Source: Streptomyces capillispiralis (GTDB taxonomy: Bacteria > Actinomycetota > Actinomycetes > Streptomycetales > Streptomycetaceae). From it: a stretch of 64,000 nucleotides of DNA. How positions within the stretch are numbered: position 1 is the first letter of the stretch; the number at the start of each line of letters is the position of its first letter. The stretch covers positions 620,001 through 684,000 of the forward strand of contig NZ_VIWV01000001.1 of NCBI RefSeq assembly GCF_007829875.1, in the 5' to 3' direction. Below the pieces are notes generated by a model. The model was not told where the DNA came from, made no database searches, and saw only the letters and a program-made list of their open reading frames with translations. The translations under genes were made by a program, and so were the position numbers. Below, piece after piece: positions 17,016 through 24,858 of this stretch.

Positions 17016-18473
17016 GTGTCCACATCCGAGAACCAGTTGTCCCGCCGCGCTTTCGGTGGTGCCGTCGGAGCGGGAGTCGCCGCGGCAGCGGTCGGGTTGT
17101 CCGCGTCCGCGGCGCACGCCATGTCCGCGGCGTCGGCGAACTCCGCGGAGCAGCCGTTCCGGGCCGCGGCGGACCAGGATTCCACACGGCCGAACATTCT
17201 CTTCATCCTCAGCGACGACCTCGGCTGGGCCGACCTCTCGTGCTACGACTCGCCGCACATCAGGACACCGAACCTCGACCGGCTGGCCGCGCAGGGCGTC
17301 CGCTTCACCCACGGCTACGCGGGCTCGGCGACCTGCTCCCCCACCCGGATCAGCCTCTACACCGGCCGCTACCCCGGGCGGGTGAAGGCCGGTCTCGAGG
17401 AACCCATCCAGGGCGACGGAGCAGGTCTGGAACCCACCCACCCCACGCTCGCCTCGCTCCTGGGCCGCGCGGGCTACACGACCGCGATGATCGGCAAGTG
17501 GCACTGCGGCAGTCTGCCGGACCACTCACCCACGAAGTCGGGCTGGGACGAGTTCTTCGGGAATTTCGGCGGATCCCTGGAGTACTACTCGAAGATCGCC
17601 GAGGGCGGGCACTACGACCTGTACGAAGGTGAGACCTCTTACAGCGACCTGCGCTACTACACACAGGTCATCACGGAGCGCGCGACCGAGTTCATCGGGC
17701 GTGACCACCGGCAGCCCTGGCTGCTGAACCTCAACTTCACCACCCCGCACTGGCCGTGGATCGCCGAGGGCGACACGGAGGAAGCGGCCCGGCTGGAGAA
17801 GCTTCTGCGCGAAGTGCCGCCGGAGCGGACCACGTACGTCCTCGCGCACACCGACGGCGGATCGCTGGACACGTACCGGCAGATGGTGGAGGGACTGGAC
17901 CGGTCCGTCGGCGAGGCCCTTCAGGCGCTGGAGGACTCCGGGCAGGCGGACAACACCCTCATCGTGTTCTCCAGCGACAACGGCGGCGAACGTTTCTCGT
18001 ACAGCTGGCCGCTCGCGGGTGGCAAGTCCACCCTGCAGGAGGGCGGCATCCGGGTACCGACCATCGTGCGGTGGCCCGCTCGGATCGACGGCGCTCAGGT
18101 CAGCGAGGTGCCGGTCTTCACCCCTGACTGGACCGCCACCCTGCTGGAGGTCGCCGGCACGCGCCCCGACCCGGCCTTACCGCTGGACGGCGTGAGTCTC
18201 GCCGGCTACCTGGTGCGCGGCGAGGGCGTCCCGCAGCGGGACCTGTTCTGGCGGCAGGAGACCGAGCGGGCCCTTCGCCGCGGCAAGTGGAAGTACCACC
18301 GCGCGGCCGACGCGAGGATACCGGCCTACGACGACCAGGACGTCCTGTTCGACCTGGAGCAGGACCCCGGCGAGTGCGTCAACCGGGCGACGCACGAACC
18401 GGAGCTGCTCGCCGAACTCAAGGCGGCCTGGGAGAAGGTGGACGCGGGCCTTCTCCCCTATCCGGCGGCGTAG
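17016..18473 (+). CDS. Tat-exported sulfatase (arylsulfatase family) with a TTA codon
   Basis: A 485-residue sulfatase. The N-terminus has a twin-arginine signal (SRRAFGG, hydrophobic stretch, AHA cleavage region near residue 35). NILFILSDDLGWADL gives the metal-binding Asp pair, and SATCSPTRISLYTGR holds Cys107 in the C-x-P-x-R motif that is converted to formylglycine. FSSDNGG supplies the distal Asp/Asn. The GTG start has AAGGAG 5 nt upstream; the longer open frame upstream lacks a ribosome site. Codon 388 (18177-18179) is TTA, so full translation should need the bldA leucyl-tRNA. It is divergent from the MMPL operon across 410 nt. Confidence 0.93.
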   Translation: MSTSENQLSRRAFGGAVGAGVAAAAVGLSASAAHAMSAASANSAEQPFRAAADQDSTRPNILFILSDDLGWADLSCYDSPHIRTPNLDRLAAQGVRFTHGYAGSATCSPTRISLYTGRYPGRVKAGLEEPIQGDGAGLEPTHPTLASLLGRAGYTTAMIGKWHCGSLPDHSPTKSGWDEFFGNFGGSLEYYSKIAEGGHYDLYEGETSYSDLRYYTQVITERATEFIGRDHRQPWLLNLNFTTPHWPWIAEGDTEEAARLEKLLREVPPERTTYVLAHTDGGSLDTYRQMVEGLDRSVGEALQALEDSGQADNTLIVFSSDNGGERFSYSWPLAGGKSTLQEGGIRVPTIVRWPARIDGAQVSEVPVFTPDWTATLLEVAGTRPDPALPLDGVSLAGYLVRGEGVPQRDLFWRQETERALRRGKWKYHRAADARIPAYDDQDVLFDLEQDPGECVNRATHEPELLAELKAAWEKVDAGLLPYPAA

Positions 18474-18727
18474 CGGCCCACGGCAGGCCTGAGGGGCCGA
18501 CGGCCGGGTGTGAGGGGCAGGGGCCGCATCCTCACGCTCGCGGTCCGTTCGGTACGGCCGCGTGGGCTCGCGCGGCCCCGGCGCTCCGGCCGCGTGTGCG
18601 CCGACTCGGCTCCCGGACGGTCGCGGAGGCGTGCGGCGGAGCGGAATGAGCCGGGGGCCGGCTCGCACATCGCGTCCGCCCCTCGGCAGAGGAAGAGACG
18701 AACAGCCGAACGGAGAGACTGAGAACG
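18474..18727. other. Intergenic, no gene seen
   Basis: About 250 bases without a convincing ORF on either strand. It ends in a GGAGAG ribosome-site-like sequence (about 18712) serving the next ORF. I see no strong hairpin after the sulfatase stop. Confidence 0.4.
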
Positions 18728-19051
18728 ATGAGGACAACGCAAGTCATGCGGACGGGGGCGACGATTGCCGCACCCCGTACGGTGGCCGTCCCTGCGCCGG
18801 CCACGACGGTCGCGCCCTTGGGCACGCCCGCGACGGGCGGCGCGGCCGGCGCCGCCCGTGGACGGCGGCCGAGGGTGTCGATCGACACCACGAACACCTG
18901 TTTCCCCCACACCGGCGTCGCCTGCCCGCGACCGCCGTACGACGAGACCGGTCACCCCTTTCACCGCGTCCACGAGCCGGTCGGCGGTGACCTCTTCGAC
19001 GTGCGGTTGCCGAGGACCACGTCGGCCCGGGACAGGAACGGTGACCGATGA
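18728..19051 (+). CDS. Hypothetical small protein coupled to the DUF2993 gene
   Basis: A 107-codon ORF with ATG preceded by GGAGAG at about 10 nt spacing, high third-position GC, and a stop overlapping the ATG of the next gene by 4 nt (ATGA), as in a translationally coupled pair. The first 35 residues are Ala/Thr/Val-rich but contain no proper hydrophobic core after MRTTQVMRTG, so secretion is doubtful. It has two Cys (CFPHTGVAC) seven residues apart. I do not recognise it. It may be a real accessory gene or a decayed fragment; the overlap is the main support. Confidence 0.45.
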   Translation: MRTTQVMRTGATIAAPRTVAVPAPATTVAPLGTPATGGAAGAARGRRPRVSIDTTNTCFPHTGVACPRPPYDETGHPFHRVHEPVGGDLFDVRLPRTTSARDRNGDR

Positions 19052-19776
19052 GGACCCGGCTCCGGCGTCCGCTCCGCGTCACCGTGGGCATCGTGGCCGT
19101 GCTGGTCGTCGGCGCCGGGGTGAGTGAGGCAGTCGCCCGGCAGGCACTGACCGAACGGGTGACCACCGCTCTCGCCGGCAACCTCGGCTCCGAACCGGAG
19201 GTGTCATTCGGCTCACGTCCGGTGCTGCTCGCGGCCCTCGACGACGCACTCCCCTCGATAACAATGTCGGGACACGCGGACACCGCCGGTTACGCCGACG
19301 TACCGGTTTCCGTCCGGCTGTCCGACGTCACCATCGACGAGGATCGGCACACCACCCACGTGTCCGGTTCCCGTGTCACAGCCGACGTGTCCACCGACGC
19401 CATGACCCGGCGCATGGCTTCCGGTGACGGCAAGGATGCCGCCATGATCTCCGGCGTCACGAGCGACCCCGCAGCGGGGACCTTGGTCCTGGCCCTCAGG
19501 GGCGGCCTGGCGACGGTCCAGGTCGCGCCCACCGTGGCCGACGGCAAGCTGCACCTGTCGGTCACCGGCGGCGAGGTGTTCGGCTCCGCCGCCCCGCAGG
19601 CTCTGTTGGACCGCGTACAGACGGCCATCGACGCTCTGCCCACGCAGGACGAGACGGAGCGACAGGGCGGCGGAGCCGCGCTCGGCCTCCGGCTGGCGAA
19701 GGTCACTGTCACGGACGACGGTCTACGGGCCAGCCTCTCCGGTGGCAGCGCCGAACTCCGACGTACGCAGACGTGA
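19048..19776 (+). CDS. DUF2993 (LmeA-like) envelope protein
   Basis: A 242-residue protein with an uncleaved or lipidless N-terminal membrane anchor (VTVGIVAVLVVGAGVSEAVA, about residues 11-30). A beta-rich domain follows, with VSFGSRPVLLAALDDALPSITMSG and VPVSVRLSDVTID, which is the DUF2993 pattern. Mycobacterial LmeA of this family binds phospholipids and aids lipomannan maturation. A phospholipid-related role at the Streptomyces envelope is inferred only. Start overlaps the small ORF upstream by 4 nt. Confidence 0.85.
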   Translation: MRTRLRRPLRVTVGIVAVLVVGAGVSEAVARQALTERVTTALAGNLGSEPEVSFGSRPVLLAALDDALPSITMSGHADTAGYADVPVSVRLSDVTIDEDRHTTHVSGSRVTADVSTDAMTRRMASGDGKDAAMISGVTSDPAAGTLVLALRGGLATVQVAPTVADGKLHLSVTGGEVFGSAAPQALLDRVQTAIDALPTQDETERQGGGAALGLRLAKVTVTDDGLRASLSGGSAELRRTQT

Positions 19777-19812
19777 CGGATCAGCGGACCACCAGCTCGC
19801 GGGACCCACGGT

Positions 19813-19914
19813 GTGCGGCGGAAGCGCCTGCACGACTGCCGCCTCAGAGGCGACGGCGTTCACCGCACCATGCTCGGCATCGCCCGCCTGCGCAACCTAA
19901 CCCTCACCGGATGA
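19813..19914 (+). pseudogene. Probable 3' scrap of a DDE transposase
   Basis: The frame ending at 19914 reads LHDCRLRGDGVHRTMLGIARLRNLTLTG and then stops. From memory, this ending (basic stretch, GDGVH, then MLGIARLHNL) matches the C-terminus of DDE-type transposases frequent in Streptomyces. Nothing recognisable precedes it. It would be the tail of an element otherwise deleted. Confidence 0.4.
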
Positions 19915-19939
19915 CGGGCAGACAGGCAGGTCGACCCGC

Positions 19940-20689
19940 GTGACACATCCGATGTACGAGACACCGTCCAGAACAGGAAAGGTTCTGAGATTCTTGTCGC
20001 CCACCCCTCGCAGCAGACTCATAGACCGTACGTCCGTCGTCGGTCCGGTCGGCCTCTCCGAGCCGGCGGGCGGTCCCGTCGACGGGTTCGACCGGGCCGA
20101 TGCCTACGTCGCCTGCCTGGACCCTGCCCTCACCATCCAGCTGGTCAACCGGGAGTTCGACCGCCGCTTCGGGGGAGCGGCGTCCCCTCTCTGCGGCAAG
20201 CACTTCTGCGGCCTGGTCCACCCCAGCGTCCGACAGCCCCTCATGGTGCACTTCTCGCGCATGCTGGAGGGCAAGCGGCACCGGTTCACCACGGAGATCA
20301 TCACGGGCGGCAGGGAGAACACCACCTCCATGCTTCCACTGAACGCCATGGCGGTCCGTGGCGGCCACATCCCAGACGTGGCGACGATCCTCGTTGTGAT
20401 GTCCCCCGCGGACGAGAAGACCGGATCCACTGAGGTGCTGACACCGAGCAAGAAGCTCCTGACCGAGATCGACGCCCGCATCCTGGAAGGCATAGCGGCC
20501 GGAGTCTCCACGATCCCCCTCGCCTCCCGTCTGCACCTCAGCCGTCAGGGCGTCGAGTACCACGTCACCGGCTTGCTCCGCGCGCTCAAGGTCCCCAACC
20601 GCGCCGCCCTCGTCTCCCGCGCCTACTCCATGGGCGTGCTCAAGGTCGGCACCTGGCCGCCGAAGGTCGTCAAGGACTTCATCAAGTGA
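19940..20689 (+). CDS. PAS-LuxR transcriptional regulator (PimM-like architecture)
   Basis: A 249-residue protein with a PAS sensor domain (about 50-150: DAYVACLDPALTIQLVNREFDRRFGG) and a C-terminal LuxR-type helix-turn-helix (about 175-240: ARILEGIAAGVSTIPLASRL then LSRQGVEYHVTGLLRAL). This two-domain layout and the VPNRAALVSRAYSMG ending match the PAS-LuxR activators of polyene and other antibiotic clusters. No biosynthetic genes lie nearby, so here it is an orphan. GTG 19940 is taken as start; ATG 19952 is an alternative. Confidence 0.88.
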   Translation: MTHPMYETPSRTGKVLRFLSPTPRSRLIDRTSVVGPVGLSEPAGGPVDGFDRADAYVACLDPALTIQLVNREFDRRFGGAASPLCGKHFCGLVHPSVRQPLMVHFSRMLEGKRHRFTTEIITGGRENTTSMLPLNAMAVRGGHIPDVATILVVMSPADEKTGSTEVLTPSKKLLTEIDARILEGIAAGVSTIPLASRLHLSRQGVEYHVTGLLRALKVPNRAALVSRAYSMGVLKVGTWPPKVVKDFIK

Positions 20690-20814
20690 GTGCATGTTCC
20701 TGCTGACTGTTCTCTATCCGCTCGGGTGGCCGGGTGCGGTTCGAACACCGGCCTGGTCCGGGTGAGTCTGCCGGTGCCGGGATGACTGGCGGGCCGGGGC
20801 GGACGGCCGGAGGG

Positions 20815-20905
20815 TTACTGGCACCGGCAGATGCTCGACGCGATCCGCTACTTGTCGACAACGGCATCAAGTGGCGGGCGACGCCGTCCGACTTCCTGTC
20901 AGTCA
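20815..20905 (+). pseudogene. IS5-family transposase N-terminal fragment, frameshifted
   Basis: The sequence encodes YWHRQMLDAIRYL, then after a one-base loss continues in another frame as VDNGIKWRATPSDF. This is the insertion element transposase N-terminus normally followed by PPW...FRRW. No transposase remainder follows. The region up to 21140 contains no recognisable gene. Confidence 0.75.
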
Positions 20906-21141
20906 CATGGAATCACGCGTCGCAGGAGCCCTCTCGTATCCTGCGGCGTCTCCATGGACTGAGGAGGCGTGTTGGGCAGCGCGGTGGTGCTGGAGGAGAA
21001 GTGGCCGGTCCATGGTCGGCATGAGCGGGCGGCCGAGTGGTTGCGGGTGTGAACGGATCTTGAGAGGGCTCCGAGGACGATCGACGCCCGCGCGCGGGTT
21101 TGGCCGAGTACGTGCCGATCTGCGAGCGGGACGACGTCGGC
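20906..21141. other. Intergenic, decayed sequence
   Basis: About 235 bases after the transposase scrap with no gene that I can support. Short open stretches exist but match nothing I know, and no hairpin stands out. Confidence 0.35.
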
Positions 21142-21570
21142 CTAGACGGCGCCGGGGACCGCCTCCGTGACGCCGTTCAGCGGCGAGGCGGGGTCGGTGC
21201 CGTAGGGGCGGGTGAGGGCTTCCAGGCCGTGGCCGGCCGGGTCATGGAAGTAGACGCCTCGTCCGCCGTCGTTGCGGTTGATCCGGCCCGGGTGCCTGCC
21301 GTGCGGGTCCGCCTGGATGGGGACCCCCGCGGCCACGAGCCGGGCGAGGATCGCGTCGAACTCGTCCTCGGAGACGAGGAACGCGTAGTGCTGCGCCGGG
21401 ATGTCGATGCCGACGGTCGCGAAGTCCAGGGTGACTCCGTTGGCGGTGGTCACCGGCAGGAACACACCGGCGGGTTGCCCGACCTCCAGCCCCAGGATGT
21501 CGGCGAAGAAACGGGCGGACTCCTCCCGGTCACGGGAGAGGACAATGGTGTGGTTGAGCTCGACTGACAC
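21142..21570 (-). CDS. VOC (glyoxalase/bleomycin-resistance fold) family protein
   Basis: A 142-residue vicinal-oxygen-chelate protein. Its first strand VELNHTIVLSRDREESARFFADILGLEV has the metal-ligand His near residue 7. The second half has HYAFLVSEDEFDAILARL and ends in FHDPAGHGLEALTRPY with the metal-ligand Glu. I chose GTG 21570, with GGAGG about 10 nt upstream. Function could be a dioxygenase-like enzyme or an antibiotic-binding protein; nothing here decides. It follows the transposon debris and is on the same strand as the nucleotidyltransferase gene 113 nt upstream. Confidence 0.85.
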   Translation of the reverse strand: MSVELNHTIVLSRDREESARFFADILGLEVGQPAGVFLPVTTANGVTLDFATVGIDIPAQHYAFLVSEDEFDAILARLVAAGVPIQADPHGRHPGRINRNDGGRGVYFHDPAGHGLEALTRPYGTDPASPLNGVTEAVPGAV

Positions 21571-21683
21571 GGTGTCAATGCCTCCATGGGCATCCGCGGC
21601 GCCTCCATGCCTCACCCAGCCGGTGACCGACACGCGATGCCGCGCACGGAAGCCTAGACACTGCGGTGAGGGGCTGTCGAGCG

Positions 21684-22496
21684 CTATTGCGCCGGACCCC
21701 CGTCCGTCCCGGCCTCGGCCCCGACGGCGTCGTCCACGCGGTCGGCCACCCACGCCAGGAAGTCCCGCACCGCCGTCCCGGGCAGGGTGAGCGCCGCCTC
21801 CCGGGGACGCTCGAAGCTGCGCAGCGCGTCGGTGACCAGCGGCCGGAAGGACTCCTCGGAGGCGGCGATCACCTCGGCGGCCCGGCGCTTGGCGAACCAG
21901 CGGCCGGTGCGGCAGTACACCACGGAGCGGCAGCCGTTGAGCACCCGGTTGTCGGCCACGTGCCCCTCGCCGTCGGTGTGCTCGCGCACCGAGGCGCGGA
22001 GCGCGGCCAGCACGTCGGAGCGCTCCGGGGCGGCGATCACCTCCCGCACCGGCCTGCCGAACAGCGGGATGCCCGACTGGTGGGCGAGGGACCGGTCGAG
22101 GACGTACCAGAACGCCGGCGCCTCCCGCGGGTCGTAGCTGGTCCGCCCGGGCAGGGACGGTCCGGTGTTGAGGTCCAGCAGGTACCCGGCCCCGCCGGAC
22201 GGACGGGCGGCGAAGTCGGCGGGGTAGGCGACCAGTTCCAGCCCGGCCGCGGGGCAGGTCAGGGCGGGGTGGGCCAGTGCCGCGGCCAGGTCGGGCAGCG
22301 CCGGCCGGGGCAGCGCGGGGTCCACCACCACCGTCACGTCGACGTCGCTGCGTCCGTGGCGGTAGTCGCCGAGCGCGAGGGATCCGACGGCGAGGACGCT
22401 CAGCAGGTGGGGTCCGCAGACGGCGCGGGTGCGGCGGACCAGCTCGTCCAGGTAGGGGCGCAGCTCACGGGGCGGGAGGTCGTCGGGACGGCTCAT
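21684..22496 (-). CDS. Aminoglycoside-nucleotidyltransferase-like protein (DUF4111)
   Basis: A 270-residue protein with a pol-beta nucleotidyltransferase core: GSLALGDYRHGRSDVDVTVVV near residues 40-60, with the metal-binding DxD. A C-terminal DUF4111 helical domain follows (VLNGCRSVVYCRTGRWFAKRRAAEV near 190-215), as in AadA. AadA adenylylates streptomycin/spectinomycin, but many actinobacterial homologues have no proven resistance role. ATG 22496 is the start; an upstream in-frame start is unsupported. Its neighbours give no clue to substrate. Confidence 0.8.
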   Translation of the reverse strand: MSRPDDLPPRELRPYLDELVRRTRAVCGPHLLSVLAVGSLALGDYRHGRSDVDVTVVVDPALPRPALPDLAAALAHPALTCPAAGLELVAYPADFAARPSGGAGYLLDLNTGPSLPGRTSYDPREAPAFWYVLDRSLAHQSGIPLFGRPVREVIAAPERSDVLAALRASVREHTDGEGHVADNRVLNGCRSVVYCRTGRWFAKRRAAEVIAASEESFRPLVTDALRSFERPREAALTLPGTAVRDFLAWVADRVDDAVGAEAGTDGGPAQ

Positions 22497-22533
22497 GGGA
22501 CCAGTGTCCCGGCGGGCGCCCCGCACCGCCGCC

Positions 22534-23070
22534 TCAGCGCCACAATTCGTCGCTGTCGCACACGCGCGCGCCCATGTTGCGTTCCATCATGCGCAGGGCG
22601 GCGTCCGCCAGGTCGGCGTGGATGTGGGCGACGGCGTCCCGCGGGACGACCACGTCGATGTGGCGGATGTGCGCGTCGAGCGAGGAGTAGAGGACGCACT
22701 GCTCCGTCACCTGGCCGCACAGCACCAGCCGCTCGATGCCCTGCTGGGTGAGGAGGTAGCCCAGCGGGGTCTCGAAGAAGATCGAGTGCCGGGCCTTGAC
22801 GACGAAGAGGGAGGACCCGTCGGGCCGCAGCGGCTCCACGAGCCGCGCGTGCGGCCCCGACAGGGCCCGGTCCACCAGCTCACCGTGGTGGGAGCGCCAC
22901 TCGCCGAAGTTGTCGTTGACGTAGATCACCGGCACGTCCCGTCGTCGCGCCCGCTCCAGCAGGGTGGAGACGACGGGTACGACCGACTCCGCGGACGGGA
23001 TCAGCAGTTCGGCGTCCGGATGCTCGTAGGTGTTGATCATGTCGATGACGATCAGCGCGGTCTTGCCCAT
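22534..23070 (-). CDS. Isochorismatase-family cysteine hydrolase
   Basis: A 178-residue cysteine hydrolase. ALIVIDMINTYEHPDAE contains the catalytic Asp, VKARHSIFF the Lys, and LVLCGQVTEQCVLYSSLDAH the nucleophilic Cys near residue 128. Members hydrolyse isochorismate, nicotinamide or related amides; the substrate is not clear. It is divergent from the MazF-like toxin gene, with about 195 nt between, and 37 nt upstream of the nucleotidyltransferase gene, with which it may be cotranscribed. Confidence 0.9.
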   Translation of the reverse strand: MGKTALIVIDMINTYEHPDAELLIPSAESVVPVVSTLLERARRRDVPVIYVNDNFGEWRSHHGELVDRALSGPHARLVEPLRPDGSSLFVVKARHSIFFETPLGYLLTQQGIERLVLCGQVTEQCVLYSSLDAHIRHIDVVVPRDAVAHIHADLADAALRMMERNMGARVCDSDELWR

Positions 23071-23265
23071 GCCCCCAGGGTTCCACCCGCAAAGCCGGGT
23101 CAGACGTGTTTGCTCGCGCGTACATCATCGGTGTCGTCCGCCGGGGCCGTTCGACGCCGCTCGGGCGCCGGGCGCGCGGGAGAGGGCGAGGGGCCGCCGG
23201 TGGAGGCCCCGGCGGGGTCGGAGGCCCCGCCGGAGGGTGGTGCGGGGGTGCCGTACGGTACGCCT

Positions 23266-23712
23266 GTGACCGCCTACAGCCCTGAGAACGCCCCGGGCCG
23301 CCACGGCCCTTCCGCCACCGTCGAGGCCTCGCCCCGCGAGGTGGGCCGGGTGCGCACCGAGTACTCGCCCGCGCACGACGGCGACCCCGATCCCGGGGAG
23401 ATCGTGTGGACCTGGGTGCCCTTCGAGGAGAACGACGGCCGGGGCAAGGACCGTCCGGTCCTGGTCGTCGCCCGTGAGGCGGCCGGGACCTTCCTCGCCG
23501 TGCAGCTGTCCAGCAAGCGGCACAGCGGGGACCGCGAGTGGGTACCGATCGGCAGCGGGCCGTGGGACCGCTCGGGCCGGGACTCGTGGGTCGACGTGGA
23601 CCGGGTGCTGCGGCTGCACGAGGACGGCATGCGCCGGGAGGCGTGCGCGCTGGACCGGATGCGGTTCAACCTCGTGCGTCAGCGGCTGCGGGAGCGCTAC
23701 GGCTGGCACTGA
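23266..23712 (+). CDS. PemK/MazF-family toxin-like protein, no antitoxin seen
   Basis: A 148-residue protein whose C-terminal 110 residues show the MazF fold: GEIVWTWVPFEENDGRGKDRPVLVVAREA (strand 1 and the RPVLVV strand), VQLSSKRHSGDREWVPIGSG, and DSWVDVDRVLRL. MazF proteins cleave single-stranded RNA. The N-terminal 40 residues are an unstructured Pro/Ser/Glu-rich extension. No antitoxin-size ORF sits directly upstream. The last 47 nt overlap the 3' end of the convergent PARG-like gene. GTG 23266 is assumed from frame and family; no strong ribosome site is seen. Confidence 0.8.
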   Translation: MTAYSPENAPGRHGPSATVEASPREVGRVRTEYSPAHDGDPDPGEIVWTWVPFEENDGRGKDRPVLVVAREAAGTFLAVQLSSKRHSGDREWVPIGSGPWDRSGRDSWVDVDRVLRLHEDGMRREACALDRMRFNLVRQRLRERYGWH

Positions 23713-24556
23713 GCCCCGCCGGGTCCGCTCCGGCCCGCAGGTCCGCGAAGGTCCGCGCGAAGGCGGCGCGGACGGCGCCGTCGCGGGTGCGGTCCAGGAC
23801 GCCGAACACCACGTGGTCGAAGGCCCCCGAGAAGCGCCCGCCCGGTGCGAGGTGGGACCGGAACGCCTCCGCCACCTGGACCGGGTCGTTGCGGAACACC
23901 CCGCAGCCCCAGGCTCCCAGCACCAGCCGGCGGTAGCCGTGGGCCACGGCGGTCTCCAGGACCCGCTCGGACCGGACCGCCAGCGCGCGGGGCAGCTCCC
24001 GTGCGCGCTCGGGCGTCCTGGAGAGGATCACGCCCGCGTTGGGCGCGGCCGAGGTGAGGAAACCGGCCGTGAACGGCTGGTCCAGGAGGCGGCCGCGGTC
24101 GTCGCGGAAGACCGGCACGGCGGGTGAGTGGACGACCCGGTCCGTGTAGAACGGGTCGCGGTGGGAGCGGTGGTGGTCGTAGAAGCCGTCGGCGCGCAGC
24201 AGACAGGCGTACAGCGCGGAGGCGCGGCACAGGGCCTCCTCCTGGGCCTGGGCGCCGTTGAGGTATCCGCCGCCCGGGTTGCGGGCGGAGGCGAAGTTCA
24301 GCACGGCGGGGGCGCCGTCCTCGCCGGTGAGGCGGCGCGCGGCCTCCAGGCTGCTCTCCCCGGTGACCTCGATCCGGGTCCGCACCGGACGGAAATCCGG
24401 GAACGCGACCGGTTCCGGGCCGTGCGTGCGCGTGCCGCGGGCCGCGGCCTCGACCGCCGCCGCGACGGACACCTCGTGTCCGCCGGGTGCGCGGTAGGAA
24501 CCCACCGCCACGATCCGCTCGGTCTCGCGGGCGATGCTCCGCAGGCGCGCGCTCAC
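23666..24556 (-). CDS. TIGR02452-type microbial poly(ADP-ribose) glycohydrolase-like protein
   Basis: A 296-residue macro-domain protein. The PARG signature is intact: NPGGGYLNGAQAQEEALCRAS (GGG...QEE near residues 93-108), preceded by VLNFASARN and followed by GAWGCGVFRNDP near 230. The family hydrolyses ADP-ribose chains. A GTG start fits the N-terminal LRSIARETERIVAVG pattern. The stop lies inside the convergent MazF-like gene, giving a 47-nt tail-to-tail overlap. No ADP-ribosyltransferase gene is in the window. Confidence 0.88.
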   Translation of the reverse strand: MSARLRSIARETERIVAVGSYRAPGGHEVSVAAAVEAAARGTRTHGPEPVAFPDFRPVRTRIEVTGESSLEAARRLTGEDGAPAVLNFASARNPGGGYLNGAQAQEEALCRASALYACLLRADGFYDHHRSHRDPFYTDRVVHSPAVPVFRDDRGRLLDQPFTAGFLTSAAPNAGVILSRTPERARELPRALAVRSERVLETAVAHGYRRLVLGAWGCGVFRNDPVQVAEAFRSHLAPGGRFSGAFDHVVFGVLDRTRDGAVRAAFARTFADLRAGADPAGLSASRSAPAAADARG

Positions 24557-24858
24557 GGCGCCACCCCCGTAGCCGCCGTGACCGCGGGCCGCGCGGTCCC
24601 TCTCGTCGTGCTCATGCAGGCATCGTGAGCGATGCTGGTGATGCGGCGCAACGGAGTTTCGCCGCCCCCGGAAGTCCCGGGAAACGGGCGGGGAACGCCC
24701 GAGGAACAGGCCGGACGAAAGGATGACCGACCCGGAACGGCACACCAGGCGCCCTTGTGCGGGGCGACGTGAAGGTTTTGGGTGTACGGGTTGGTGCCGG
24801 GCCGGGACCATCGCATCCCCGGGCCGGCGACATGGTGGAATCTCAGGAGGATCCCCGC
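24557..24858. other. Intergenic between the PARG-like gene and egtA
   Basis: About 300 bases holding the divergent promoters of the PARG-like gene and the egt operon. It ends in an AGGAGG ribosome site for egtA. I see no clear operator or riboswitch. Confidence 0.5.

Noticed and set aside
18458..18973. 171-codon minus-strand ORF between the sulfatase and DUF2993 genes
   Set aside because: No ribosome site, no domain, and it overlaps the better-supported small plus-strand ORF.
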